A stretch of 64,000 bases of DNA from Hemerocallis citrina (GCA_017893485.1 CM030366.1:49245896-49309895); one strand, 5' to 3'. Positions 10,001 through 22,947 are shown, counted from the stretch's first letter. Notes: generated by a model not told the origin, from the letters alone. Numbers and translations: made by a program.

Positions 10001-12638
10001 TTTGTTGTGTTTGTGTTCGTGCCCCGGGATCCGTTCCCATTATTCTTGTTCCTTGCATCGTTTTCATCGTCATCTCTCAGGCAAGTAACTTGTACTAAAT
10101 TCCTTTGTAAATACAAGTACTAAATACCGCCTGTAGTGTAGTTGGGTTCTAGAGACAATTTGTGTGTGAATTCCCTTGTTGATATTGTCTCTACAGTGAT
10201 GATTTGACCATAGTGGCCTCATGACATACATGACATGATATAACCTAGGATTGACCACATCTTGTTGCATATATGCGTGTTGTTCATATGATATCTTGTG
10301 CTCGTTCGTGTTACTCGTGATAGACTTGTTGTAAACTTTTGAAATACCCTATAACATGTTCCTTGGACATCTAGTATACTCTATTTCGTGTTTAGTTGTG
10401 TTTTGGATGAGTTTCGGACAAACTAGTTGATTTTGTGTGTGAAGATATTTTCAGTTTTTGGCGGGTTTCTCGTTTTGATCAATATTTTAGACCCTATTAA
10501 CGTCAGTATTTGAGAATATTTTGTGAACATTTTTAGAGAATTCTATCTATTTTTTAACCCTTTTGACGGATTTCAGTTTCGTTTTACGGTTTGTGAGTTA
10601 TGCCTATTTTACTACTGAGGTGTATAAAGATTTCCAGGTTTTCTATGAATTCTGAAGAGTAATATATTTTTATTCTAGTGTTAAAATTTATTTTGATCTG
10701 AAATTTTGCACAGTATTTCTTGACTTGATTGGGGTTTATCCAGAATTTTGGTGGATTTATTTGAAGAGTTTTACGAACCTTTTCATGCTTGCAAATAAAG
10801 ATTTTACATGCAGAATTTTACTAATGTTCAGTAAAGAACCTAATTTTCGACCTATTTCTACTTGCTGTTTCTAAAATATTTCTGAATATGAAAGTTAGCC
10901 TACTGTATTTATTTTATTACCCTTTTGGCGGATTTGGATTTGGATTTATGGTTTGTGAGATATTGCTGTTTTCGTACTGCAGTATTTGTGATTTCAGATT
11001 TACAAAACTACTGCATATTGATGTTTTCCGATTTTACTTGACCACTCTATTTTTGTTGGAAAATTATGAAACTTGATTTTCTGTTACTAAACATATAGGG
11101 GAATACCTCAGATTTTTTGTGAATTTATTTATTGAGTTTTCATGCTGTTTTCCTATTCTTGAATACAAACTTCTGATTTCTGGCTGAACGTATTTTCTAG
11201 ATTCAAATCAGTTTTGAGACTTGATTTTTTGAAATATCATATGACTTATATATGCTTGCTGGATTCGACCGGGAGTCTATTTTCTAGATCTTCTGACGGA
11301 TCTAGATTTGTATTTCTGTGGTAGAGGAAATCTCAGTTTTGGTACAACAACGTCTTGCTGTCCCGAATTGATATTTTGCTATGTTTGAATACTTTCATGT
11401 TATTTCTTGTATTTTGTGATTTAAAATATGTTCCTTGCATCATATGAGCTCCTGATACATCCTTGTCCTGTCCTGATTTTGTTCTCGTTATATCGTGATC
11501 ATGTGTATTTTTGTAATAAAAAGTAACCAGCCGGAGTTAAGGGAAAGATCTAGTAGTGGATAATATAGAAAAGTGTACTAGGAAGGAGGCCCGTGTTTCC
11601 CACATTTGGAATTTGGTATATGATTTGGATTATTGGGAATTTGGTATATGATTTGGATTATTTTGAATTTGGTATATAATTTGGTTAATTTGGAATTTGG
11701 TATATGATTTGGTTAATTTGGAATTTGGTATATGATTTGGATTACTTGTCCCTGAATACACGGTCCCTATATGATCCTCTACGAAATCTAAACTTAATTT
11801 GATTGTATGTAGCAACCATGTAGTGTGGGTTGCATGAAGTGCTACATAGATAGTAATTACTACAAGACTTGATACATGACACTTGAACATGATACATACT
11901 TACTTGATACTTGACTACATGACACATGAAACTTGATACATGATACTTGCTACATGATACTTGATACTTGATGCTTGCTACTTGTACTCGATACTTGACA
12001 CCTGTTACCTATTTACCTGCTTGCTCGATACTTGATACTGGTTACTTGTCTACATGATACTTGTTCACTTGACACTTGATATATGCCACATACACTTGTT
12101 CATCTTGCCATGCTAGTTGTTGTATTTTGTTATCATGTCTGTTCCATGTTAGTTGTTTACCCTTTTTTCCTATGTACATGTATCATGCACTACAAGCGGC
12201 CCGTAACTTGCATTGATGGGAGTTTGATTTCTTTTTCCTCTTTCTGCAATTTATTAAATTGTAGATTTTGGAGATCAGCTGCCAGATGGAATAGGCGAGA
12301 TGAGATATTAGTGCTGAATTTGCTATTATTATTTCTTGTTGCTTGTTTTGAACAATTGTATTTGATACATGGATTTATTTGTATTTGGGCAATGTGGCCC
12401 AGGATATTTGACTTATTCAGATCTGGATTATTTGAGATTAATATATTTTGGTTTCAAGTATTCTTGTTGGTATTTTGATTCATATGTGCATACTTGGTTG
12501 ATTCTTTTGCTTCCGACTCTAATTATTCTTGTGAAATATTGTAAAGATTTTTGAACAGCTTATGGATGATGAAAATCATTCGCTGGGCTTAGTCACGTAT
12601 CCGTATTCCGTATTCTCTTTTGAAAGCGGGGCGTGACA
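9690..12638 (+). repeat. 3' LTR of the internally deleted gypsy element, start missing
   Basis: Homologous to about 6190-8673 of the 5' LTR, so roughly the first 1 kb of the LTR, including the TATA region, has been lost with the deletion of pol. Its first 300 bp are dense in GATC motifs. A tandem array of a TTTGGAATTTGGTATATGAT-like unit occupies 11608-11750. ACTTGATA-rich sequence follows to about 12070. It ends GGGGCGTGACA at 12638. Confidence 0.7.
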
Positions 12639-13920
12639 ATAAAAAATTAGAAAATTTATTTTGAAAATATAATCTTTATTAGTAGACAATGTTTATAATT
12701 TTTTTAGATTTTCATGAATAATTTATGGCATATTTGCAAATATTTCAAAGTGAATGACTTTTGTGTAAAATTGCCGCTCAGAGGCAAATTTTTGAAAATT
12801 GAAATTCTGGGCTGCAGTGAGGTCGGCCAGATTGGAGGATTTGGGGGGTTAGATTTTTTTATTTGATTTGATTTGATTTAACTAATTAATTTGAAAAGTA
12901 CTATACATGTAAAAAATATATTTTCTTAAGGGACTTTTTTGAAAAATCTTCGAATAAACCCTAGTAGAGGAGTCCCGGCCTATATTAACAGCAGCAGCAA
13001 CCGCCCTCCTATGTGGTGAACAAAAATTTATCTCTTTATTGTTTCTTGGAGTTTTGGAGGCTTGGATCTCTCAATTTTTGCAAGGATGAGAATGAGCTTT
13101 TCTTTTCTTATTATTAATATATTTCAATTGGTCTTCTTTGAGGTATGTAATCTTCCAACTCTCTTGATGTGTTTTTTTTTTTCTATTTCTCATGAACAAT
13201 ATAGAACCATGCTAGGGTTTAGATTTTTGCGAGATTATGATTATATTGGTATGAATATGATGATTTGTTTATGAGATGATTGTAAAGATGGATTGATAGA
13301 TAAAATAATTGTTTATTAAGATGATAAAAAAAATCTCGATCACATGATACTCTTATGTTGATTCTCCTTTGAAAAATGAATATTTGATGTATGAAATATC
13401 ATGTTTAATTTGTGGAAAAATTTATTTGAACCCATGTATTAGTGTGGATGATTAGAGTTGTCATACGATCTAAATATTCATGTTGATCTAAATAAGTTGC
13501 TCTTGAATAGTGAAAATCTCCTATGCATGAAAGATGATGCAATATTGTTTGTAGAATTAGATCTAATAAACCTATATGTTATGGTAGATGCGTAAATCTT
13601 ATTGTATGATTAAAGAACATATTTGAATAATTAAAAAGATGAAATTTTGATAAATTTAAATAATGTTTTGAGGGAAATAAATCTACGTTTTGAGAGATTA
13701 AATTATCAGTTTTGAGGGGCTATTTACTTCAGTTTTTAGAGACGAAAACATGAGTGTTAAAGGGGTTTATTTCAAATTCTAAAAGAGACAAGTTTCAGAA
13801 TTTTGGGAAAGTATGAGTTTCAGTTTATTGATGATTTGGGTTTCTATTTTCTTGGGAATGGATTATAAATTTGGAAACAAATTCTACGTTTATGGAGTAA
13901 ATATAAACTAAATTTTCCAG

Positions 13921-14632
13921 AATTTAATATTTATTTTTGAATGGACTTTTCTTAAGGATAAGAAGGTATAACTTTCAGATTTTGGATAAAAGATAGTTTT
14001 CAAAATTTGTTATATTTAAACCCTTCAATTTAATTTATTTGAGTCCAGATTTTTATGGCGAGTTCCTTGATATGTGCTGGATTTAAATTTATTTTTTTAG
14101 AATTTAATATTTATTTTTGAATGAACTGTTCTTAAGGATAATAAGGTATAACTTTCAGATTTTGTTGAATTAAAACCCTTCAATTTAATTTGTTTAAGTC
14201 CATATTTTTATAGTGAGTTCCTTGATATGTGCTAGGTTTAAATTAATTTTTACAGATTTTTTATTTTTTTTCAATAAAGTGTTCTTAAGGATAAGAAGGT
14301 ATAACTTTCAGATTTTAGATAAAAGATAAGTGTTCAGAATTTGTTGAATTTAAACCCTTTAATTTAATTTGTTTGAGTCCAAATTTTTATGGTGAGCTCC
14401 TTGATATGTGTTGGATTTAAATTAATTTTTTCAGAATTTAATATTTATTTTTGAATGGACTTTTCTTAAGCATAAGAAGGTATAACTTTCAGGTTTTGGA
14501 TAAAAGACAGTTTTTAGAATTTTTTGAATTAAAACCCTTTAATTTAATTTGTTTGAGTCTAGATTTTTGTGGTGAGTTCCTCGATATGTGCTGGATTTAA
14601 ATTAATTTTTCTAGAATTTAATATTAATTGTG
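13921..14632 (+). repeat. Tandem array of about 180-bp units inside the orphan LTR
   Basis: Four units are marked by CTTAAGGATAAGAAGGTATA-like segments at 13951, 14131, 14284 and 14465, giving periods of 180, 153 and 181. Each unit also contains CCTTGATATGTGCTGG or a one-base variant (near 14071, 14227, 14403 and 14585). Confidence 0.85.
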
Positions 14633-15982
14633 TAGTTTACTGTTTTGAAGAACAAAATCATATAATTTTCAGATTTTATGCAAAACCTAACTTCAATTTC
14701 TGATATATTCAAGTAATGGTTGGGGAAAATAAATCTATATTTTTGTAGTTGAAATCCTCAGTTTTGAAGGGATATATATTTCAGTTTTGAAGTATAATTA
14801 TTTCAGAATTTTAAGAGTTATTTCAAGTTTTAAAGAGGTGTAAATTTTAGAATTTTGGAAACTATAAAATATCAGATTTTGGGGATGAGATCCCATATAT
14901 TTAAGAGATTTGTTTCATTTGAGATTGAAAGAATTTATAGTTAAATTAATTGAACTTTACGAATGAATGAGAAGTGAGATTCAAAATATTGAGTTTAAAG
15001 AACTTTTATAAGTTGAATTTGTTTCCATATATGAAAGAATATTTTGTATTATTGAACCAAGGTGGGTTTGATTTGAGATTAGGGTTATGTTGTGGGACCT
15101 AGGAAGTTAGTTGGGGATATTGTGTTGTGAGCACTAGAAGTTGAGCAGGACCCAGAATTACCGGTAGTGAATTAATTGATTGAAGGACTTGGCTAGGAGG
15201 GTTAGTGTTCCTAGTTTTGTGGGTTTATGTCCGGTAGGATGGAGCTAGCTTTAGGTGGCTCAGGTTACTTATATGTATACATAAGGACAGACACTAGTTG
15301 GAGTTGTGATGAAATAAAAGAAAACATGGACATATGATTCGCGGTGGGAGATGGTCTCAAAAATGGTCGAGGTGTAATCACTTACGGTGTGGGTTTCAAT
15401 TTTTAGAATGATCGGGTGTAAGGGAGTGTACCTAGGAAGTTGATTCTCAATAATGATCGGAGTGTGATCACTTGAGGTGTGTGATGCGTCTTCAGAATTA
15501 TCGGGATTGAGGCAAATCTCATGGGATATTCATGTGATGAGGTACCATTTGGCTTGTGGTGTGGGATTTAATTTTCAGAATGATCCCCAAAATCACTTGC
15601 GGTGGGAAGTTGATTCTCAAGTATGATCGGTGCATGGCACTAGATACTCACAGAATAATCTAAATCTTAAAGTAATTACCGTAGTAGGTTAGTTGCATAA
15701 CGAGAGATTGAACCCTATAAAGTGGAGAACGATAAGGGCTTGCACTGAACCTATATATAATGAGATGCATAGAATTCAACAAGTATGCATTCGAAAACCA
15801 TCGTGTGCATTGTGTTTTCTTGAACATTGTTTTAATGCATTTCTCCTGTTTTTCTTTGACACACACTTACTTAGTATAGTTTCACTTGTTGTTTATTGAA
15901 TCTTTTATTGTTATTTCATTTCATCTTATGTGGCAAGTTTGTCATTGTGAGATTTTAGAAGGTTGCTATTACTATAGTATTG

Positions 15983-16004
15983 CGTCAGTTGCCTTCAACT
16001 GACG
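15983..16004. promoter_or_regulatory. Inverted repeat CGTCAGTTG/CAACTGACG in the orphan LTR
   Basis: Nine-base arms flank a four-base spacer (CCTT), about 260 bp from the LTR end. The same arms with a different spacer occur at 46599-46619 and 55520-55540. Each arm carries a TGACG core, a known bZIP-type site. Confidence 0.7.
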
Positions 16005-16272
16005 TCCCCACTCTTCAGTTATTTTGCAGCATTTGCAAGTGAGTTGTCCAAGTAAAGAAGCATGGATTTGAGATGATTAAAGTTCCAGCGTTGAGTTGTG
16101 TTGTAATAAATGTAATTAATTTTTCCGCTGTGCAAATATAAGAAAGAATTGTTGTAATAAAAAGTTTTAATTTTCTCTGTTTATGATTACAATTGAAATT
16201 GATTCTAGAAATTGTGCCACTTATTTCTAATTTTATTTATTGAAAATTTGGGGCGGTACAGTTTTAAACTCC

Positions 16273-16686
16273 TCATGAGGCTTGGATTTGGAATAACAAT
16301 TGCCTAGTGTTTGGAAGCTTCATTTGCTCAAGATATAACTCCAATGCAGTCCAACTACAATTTGGATCAAATGTCCTATCAATCATGGATCTCAAAGAAT
16401 TATCATTATCTACGAGAACCACCATGAAATATTGCCCTACTCCTTTATTGGCAGCATAACGGGCTTTGATTTTGACACGCAATTCACTTTTATCCCAACT
16501 CGTAACCTCAAATATCCTATATACTAGTTGGGAGTATATAAAGTTACGGGGAGCCCTAATAATGATCGGTTCAACATCGCTATAACAATATCCAATCTTC
16601 GGATCTTGAATTATTTCACCCCAAAAATATAACCACATAGGTAAATCATATTCCATACCTAAACATAAAGAATCAAACATATTCAA
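16273..16686 (-). pseudogene. Mutator-like (MULE) transposase, N-terminal region fragment
   Basis: An uninterrupted minus-strand frame of 137 codons starts MNMFDSLCLGMEYDLPMWLY and continues with YSDVEPIIIRAPRNFIYSQL and SELRVKIKARYAANKGVGQY. A GEI...Y segment followed by a PB1-like block of this kind resembles the N-terminal domain of plant MuDR-type transposases. The SWIM zinc finger and DDE catalytic core are absent because the frame ends near the orphan LTR boundary. The assignment rests on pattern memory only; another plant transposase family is possible. Confidence 0.45.
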
Positions 16687-16689
16687 TTC

Positions 16690-17300
16690 ATCGACTACTC
16701 ATATGCATAACCTATGCATACATATAAAACATATGGTTATAATAATACCTTCAAATTAGACCGTATCTTAAATAGCTTGAAAATACGTCGGGGATGAATA
16801 ATGAGATGACCCAATACAATGTTGGAGATTTTAAGAATGTGGGAGTTGAATTTGGGTGGGAGAGGGAGGAGGTAGGAGATATGAAGTTTGAAAGGAAACA
16901 ATTGTGGGATTTTGGGTTTTATGCATCTAGGGCTTTTTGGGTTTCAGGAGTGAGACAGAGAGGGGAAACAGATCTAGAGTGAAAGGGTAAAGAGAAGAGG
17001 GGGGCACTATTTATATGCAAAAAAATCTATAACTGATGCTGCTATCCCTAACAACGACATCTGTAATGAGAATGCCGTTGTTGGAAATAGTGGTATCATC
17101 TATAGAATTTTTCCATACTTGCAATATTTTCTAAGTCACATAGAGCACACGATTGAGAATAAGTTAATTGATGTTGTTACTCAAAATAGCGACATGCAAT
17201 TTTTTTTGAACAGATGCCGCTATTGAAAATAACGACATGGTGTTAACCTATGCTGTTATTCAACTCCAATAACGATTAATGCTGACGTGTCCAAAACTAA
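16690..17300 (-). repeat. Probable promoter and subterminal repeat region of the same DNA transposon
   Basis: Upstream of the transposase fragment on the minus strand lies a pyrimidine-rich leader-like stretch (about 16990-16790). Next, at 17035-17290, comes a cluster of AATAGCGACAT-like motifs in both orientations (AACAACGACATCT, AATAGCGACATG, AATAACGACATGG, CAATAACG). Clustered short motifs in both orientations are typical of the subterminal regions of Mutator and CACTA elements. I could not define the end or a target duplication. Confidence 0.4.
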
Positions 17301-17678
17301 ATCAGTTGGATAAATATTTTACAAAGTTTGTTAGATCGCTCAATATTTTTAAAAAATGGGTCATCAGCATGGAAATTTTTTTCAAGAAAAGCACGTAAAT
17401 CAGTTTTAGTTATGTGTGAAATAAGATGTAAAACATAATTTTAAGGTATTTATCAATAAACACGTCAAAGTATCGTTTTCCAGACACTTGAGCATTAACC
17501 ACAAACTTAAAACCAACCGTGAGGGGGAAAGGGAAAAAGAAAAATACATCCCGGTCTCACATCCTCCTTTACCAAGACACGAAGAACTCCCACCAATAAA
17601 ACCAAACATAATAAGAACTTTCTGGCTGCCTAGCCAATTCTTATTGAAAATGCACTTCCAATAAGCATGTCGAACTCC
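17301..17678. other. Unassigned interval
   Basis: A minus-strand frame at 17406-17690 (94 codons, starting MPTLGVRHAYWK) has no motif I recognise. It runs into the terminus of the adjacent hAT element. Nothing else is visible. Confidence 0.4.
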
Positions 17679-18847
17679 TAGGGTTGGCAAATGGGCAAGT
17701 TTGGCCCGTAAACCGGACCGGACTGCTAGGTCCCTTTTTATAGCTTGGACCGGACCGGGCCACTACTGTAGCGACGGTCCTTGCTTTTTAAGACCGCAAC
17801 CCTGATGAAAATGGACCGGCCCGGACTATAATAGATTTTATATTTTATTTTTTAAGGTCAATACGTGACTACAAAATCCCTTCCCAATTGCTATAAACGG
17901 CTTTTGGGGGTAAATTAGGAAACGTTAAAAAATATGAAAATTTATAAATCGATAAGCCTTCCAAACTATTTTCTTCACACCAAAAATTTCAAATAATTTT
18001 CACAACTCTCTCAATTTATTCCGAACAATTCTCTCAATTCTCTCAATTTATTCTTGCAATTTGTGGAATGTCAAAGTTTGAAGAAGCGAAGAAGTACAAT
18101 CTTGAAGTTCTTTTGGAATTGATCAACATTTAAGAAGCATTAAGAACATTATTTTGAGAATTCTTCTAGTGCGGTATTTTTTTTTATAATTCAATACTGG
18201 CTATTTGTTAATTTGTTACTTGTTTAATATTAATTTTAAATTTTTTATACTATTATGACATTATCATGCAGTCAAAGTGCACAAGAGTTTACCAATTCAT
18301 TTCATCATGTTTATATTACATATTTAGATATCGAGAATGTTAGATAGTTGAATACCACAAACCCTATGCTATCTCAAACTCTAGATCTCCCCCAAGCTTT
18401 TCATTTTTTAGATTCTTTACTTCTACAGTTTGTATTAATACTAACTTCTTTTATATAATATATGCTAATATGAGGTAGGGTTTCCCTACCTTCTGCTAGT
18501 GTTTAAAAAAAAAAAACTCAAACTTTAAAATTCCATTAACAACAATTGTAACTTTTTACAATGATAATTACTACGTTATTTTTTCAATATTACATGTTTT
18601 TTTTTATTTTATATGTTAAGAGAAAGGGAAAAAATTAAAATTTACAAAAATTCAAAAACCGGCCAGGATAGGCTCACCTCGGTCCGGAATCTAGGGGACC
18701 AGGCAGACGGGCCGGTTTGGGCTCGCCTCCTTCCCCTTTGGCTCGGACCGATTCTAACACAAACCAGAACAAAGACCGACTCGGTACAGTGTTTGGCTAG
18801 ATGGGTCGTGAACCTGACTGGCCCGTCAGACCCGTTTACCATCCCTA
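17679..18847. mobile_element. Non-autonomous hAT element (1169 bp)
   Basis: The left end TAGGGTTGGCAAATGGG and the inverted right end TAGGGATGGTAAACGGG form imperfect terminal inverted repeats. The flanking octamers CGAACTCC (17671-17678) and CAAACTTC (18848-18855) match at 6 of 8 positions, with transitions only, as expected for an old 8-bp hAT target duplication. Both ends are rich in CCGG/GGCC, as in the larger hAT at 35678-39119, which shares its terminal motif. No transposase is present. Confidence 0.75.
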
Positions 18848-19443
18848 CAAACTTCTCTAATGAACCGCTTTTTTTAACCGATAAAGGATATAATGGTGGA
18901 TTGAATATGTCATTACGTCACTTGATTTTATTTTATTTTTAATTATGAGAGCTTTAAGACTTTAAGAGCATCTACAATTGTATGGCATTCATGCATATTA
19001 TGCATATTTTAGTGAAAACAGCGCTGCAGTCGTGTGACATTTATGCATATTACAACGATTTTGATACAGTAGAATGGTATATTTGAGAATGGATATAGCA
19101 ATATGCATAATATAAAGGACGAAACATAATGTTTCGCCCGTAATATTTTATAATATTTATTAAGAATCATGTTTCACCCGATGATATTGTGTAATTAAAA
19201 AAGAAAAAGAAAAAACTCGGATGATGTTTCGTCCCAGAAAATTCATGTTTCCTTTTTTTTTTAAAACTAAAAATTTAGTTAGTTAATTAGGTGATTAGGT
19301 AGTTTAATTATATATTTAGTTAGATAAATAGTTCAATAATTAGTTAAATAATTAAGATTAGTTCTAATTAATGAAATAAAATCTTAATTAAGACCCTCCC
19401 ATGAAACATCATGTTTCGGCCCATTGGTGGGTCCTAATAATTA

Positions 19444-19853
19444 CTCCCTCCGTTTCACTTTAAGTGATATTTAGGATTTTTTGCTTGTTTCAGTTTAAGT
19501 TATATTATCCAATTTTTTCCCTGATTTTGAAATTTTATCTTATTTACTCATCTTAATCCTATCAAATATTATTAGAAAATTGTAGTTTCAACTTTTTAGA
19601 TTTTATTTTCTCTAAAAAATTAATGCCAACTGTATTGGAAAAAGAATTAGTAATTCTATTTTCTCTTGAAAATAGAATTTGTATTGAGAAAACATTAATT
19701 ACAATTTCTTGAATCAGAATCTGTATTGGAAAAAGAATTAGTAATTAAATCATGGAGACTTATTAATAAGGGTGTAGAGAGAAACAAATGTTTATCCCAG
19801 CCTTCCTTAATCTGTGTGCAAAACTCCTGAATATCACTTAAAGTGAAACGGAT
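19444..19853. mobile_element. Stowaway-like (Tc1/mariner) MITE
   Basis: It starts CTCCCTCCGTTTCACTTTAA after a TA and ends TTAAAGTGAAACGGA, the inverted repeat with its last bases eroded. CTCCCTCCGT ends and a TA target are the Stowaway signature. It is inserted in the left arm of the split Tourist-like MITE. Confidence 0.72.
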
Positions 19854-20012
19854 TAAGAAAAAAATAATTTTAAAAAAATACTATTATCAAATTAAAAAAT
19901 CTTAAAAAGTTACAGGAATTTAGACGGATGAAACATAACTTTGCTATATATTGCCTTTTACCCCCTGCAGCGAAACAACAGTATGCTATTGTCAATTATG
20001 CATATATATATA

Positions 20013-20452
20013 CTAGGTTGGCCCATTGACACGTGCCTACGGCACGTCTTCGGCACGGTGCATCTTGTTTGATCATATAAAATAGTTTTGGAAGTCTAGC
20101 AAATTAATTGAAGTAGCAAACATAGAGCAAAAAACATATTATATGGGTTTTTTGAATTATTTTTAAAGTTGTTAAATTTTTAAATTTTTTAGTTTTTTAA
20201 TTTTTAATTTTTAAAAAAAATTAAATATTTTTATTTTCTTAATTTTTTGAATAGAGGAGGGAAGGAGAGAGAGAGAACAAAAAATAATTAAATAAATATA
20301 GGAGTTGTTTTGGGTGGGGGATTTGAATTTGAGTTTTGGGGGGAAAATTTTGGGGGGGAAAATATGTTTTGTAAGCTTAGATCTAGGCCTTTGATTTTTG
20401 GGGGATTGAAGGAGAGCCACTTGATAGCTTTCTTTGTGTTTTATTATATAGA
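20013..20452 (-). mobile_element. Non-autonomous Helitron, copy 1 (440 bp)
   Basis: Read on the minus strand it starts TCTATATAATAAAACACAAA and ends with a hairpin (ACGTGCC GTA GGCACGT) followed by CTAG. These are the TC...hairpin...CTAG ends of Helitrons, with no target duplication. The same two ends recur at 28763-29239 and 40675-41245. Its 5' TC directly abuts the CTAG of copy 2 with no spacer. Confidence 0.85.
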
Positions 20453-22796
20453 CTAGGTATGCCCGTGGACACGTGCCTACGGCACGTTTCCGAGAACGAT
20501 GCAGTATATAAAAGCACTGTAAAAAGTTAAATATATGCACATCTTTGTAAAGAATGATTTATATAGATGTGTATTTGGCTTTAGACATTGATATATTCTG
20601 AATTAAATTTTATTGGTTTAAATCTTGCAGGATCATTTGTCAGAAGCTCGGGATTGAAAAAGAGTACTGTGAATCTACAACAATAGTGGATCAAAATCAC
20701 TTGCCATGTGTGACTTCAACATAAGAGATTTCATATTTGATTTGTAGCCTGCCATAAGTAGCAATTCAGTTGCTAATGCAGTTATCACCTCAAACTGCAT
20801 GAGTTGATTCCCCATTGTCATATTTTCATGTAGTTAACCATGTAGGATTTTAGAAGAGGTTAAAAAAGAGAGAGGGGGAGAGAGAGAGAAAGCTTATTGT
20901 GATGTACATGTTAAGACTTTTTGCTAAATGTAATCAAGTACAATTACGTCTCCATATTAATATATCTATATCCGTATACTGGACAGCGTACTACAAATTT
21001 GATCATAAATCTACTTGTTGGCCCCAATTTTTTATATATTTCAGTGTATGAGATATTTTACATTCTTGAATATAGCTATAGATTATATAAAAAAAAAGGT
21101 ACATGCTAGTAGAACTAACATTGGCCCCAACCCCTCAAAATAATTATGGAGTGATTCACACAAAATACATAAGCCCAACTATCAGGCATAACAAACATTC
21201 TGAGAACATGAAAATTGCAGATGGCTGGACGACTAAACCCACCATAATGAAGAGACCTGAAAAATCAATCAAGTCAAAACCAATGAGAACTTAGAAAAAC
21301 CAACACTATTAGTTTGTAGGAAAATGCATTTTCAAACCAATACCTTTCAAAATGACTGATGTACCAAAGAGATTGTCTTCAAACACGACGGTTCGAACCC
21401 AAAATGCTCTTCATCACCCCAACATTACCATGTGTGATTTTATTTTTTAATTTTTTCTACACGTACTCAATTAAATCCTTATTTCTATTCTAGAATACTA
21501 ATAGGAATTTTAGTAAAAGTTTCGACAAAATCTCCCCTAAAATATTAGCCCCTTTACAGCAATTCCTTACGGAATTCTGCTAACAATTAAAAATATCACA
21601 TTACAGGCAGTTAATATCAATCCTCCCCAGGCTAATCCAAGCAACATCACACAGGCATCATATATATAGGGCTCTGGGGGCAAATATCTTCACATGATGC
21701 AAGATACAAAATAAAAACAAAAATTTCGTTTGAAAACGTAATGGACTTTTAGAAAAATCTTTGAAAAACCACACACAGAGCCCAATACTCCACAACTTTG
21801 CGGATACGGATTTTAACATACTATATCCCATCACTATATATCATCATCACAAACAGTACTTACAAAATCTCCCAAAATACTAAATATTACACAGATTTTC
21901 TTAACTACCCTCATTCTACATAACTGTAGTTAACTACCAAAAAAAGTAACAATACGAAAAAAAGATTCTCCATTCATTTTTCTTTCTCTTTCCTTTGCCA
22001 GAATAACTCGTTGCTTCCTTTCTTTACATTGGTTGGTTAAAAAGAAGTAGGAATTAAAAAAATATCAATAATGTGCATCTAATACACATAAGGGGTTAAG
22101 CATACCTTGCGAAGGGATATCAGATTAAGCACACGTTCATCTAGAATGGTAACCCCTACATTTTTTTTGTCGTAGGAATTCCAACAGTAATGGGAAAAAA
22201 TTAATTTTGAATGTAATTGGACCATATGAATATAATCAATCCAACAGAGTGACCGTCAAAAGTAGAAGCACTGAATGTTAATGGATCATCTTGATTAACA
22301 AGAATGCGGAAAATGTATAATTTTATTGTGCTTGCTATACTATTGTTCTGCCGAGGTGGTGGGAAAACAAAGAATATAATATCGTCTAAAATGAACGAAC
22401 CGTAAGTAGGATCAGCACAACAAATGCCTATTCAAAAAATAAGGATTATAAAGCGAAATGAATCACAAATTTAGATAAAAAATTGAGGCTCAGATGAGGT
22501 TCAAGTTAACGTATAATCACTGCTTTTATTTCTAATAAAGTCTCTCCTACGCCTGAATCAACTAAAAATATTACTACTGCCTCGCCAGCGTTATAGATTA
22601 CATAGCAGCAGAAAGAACTAAACATGCAATAAGATTGCATTGACATGTTTGAACAAATAACCAAAAATTCAATCACATCTTAGCAGTGGACATATATGCA
22701 CCATCATCATCACCTCCAAGAACGAAAAACATAGTACCACAAAAAAAAATGCAGGATTATCTATAAAACAATCCGTCTTTTTTCGCTTGAAGTTTC

Positions 22797-22947
22797 AAAA
22801 ATACAATCACTGTCACAATGAATTCATAGGTTACTACATACATCTATCTATGTTGCTTCCACTAAAATTACAGTCACGGTCACAATGAATTCAAAAATAC
22901 AATCACTGTCACAATGAATTCATAGGTTACTACATACACCTATCTAT
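22797..22947. repeat. Local duplication inside the large Helitron
   Basis: An AAAATACAATCACTGTCACA segment with about 35 further shared bases occurs at 22797-22852 and again at 22890-22947. A third partial copy (ACAGTCACGGTCACAATGAA) lies between them. Confidence 0.8.

Larger units (their letters stand above)
5135..12638 (+). mobile_element. Ty3/gypsy element with about 3-kb LTRs, internally deleted to a gag remnant
   Basis: Two long homologous blocks flank a short internal region. Shared landmarks include CCCGTGTTTCCCAC (7577 and 11590), a GGATCC-to-GGCAAGTA stretch (6379-6435 and 10026-10088) and the terminal GCGGGGCGTGAC (8660s and 12628). A primer site and gag follow the left block on the plus strand. 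Protease, reverse transcriptase, RNase H and integrase are all missing, and gag runs directly into LTR-like sequence near 9690. I could not find a convincing target duplication. The gag type and LTR length suggest a Tekay/Del-like chromovirus, but without reverse transcriptase this is an inference. Confidence 0.75.
12639..16260 (+). repeat. Solo or orphan long gypsy LTR, diverged relative of the 43378-55784 element
   Basis: The right part matches the end of the LTRs of the large element. Shared features are a GATTGAACCCTA segment followed by AGAACG (about 15709 and 46349), the CGTCAGTT...AACTGACG dyad, a TTCCGCTGTGCAAA-like segment and a GGGGCGGTACA terminus at 16260. A TATA-like CTATATTAAC lies at about 12980. 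No primer site follows 16260 and no gag or pol flanks it, so it is a solo LTR or a fragment. Its left end abuts the previous element's LTR and may be truncated; no target duplication was found. Confidence 0.65.

Noticed and set aside
11608..12070. Regular repeats resembling a CRISPR array.
   Set aside because: Units are contiguous and degenerate with no unique spacers, and the context is a plant LTR. They are minisatellite arrays.
5130..12650. ATTAG on the left (5130-5134) and ATTAG at 12646-12650 as a target duplication for the deleted gypsy element.
   Set aside because: The right copy lies seven bases beyond the LTR end, so it does not flank the element directly and is probably chance in AT-rich DNA.
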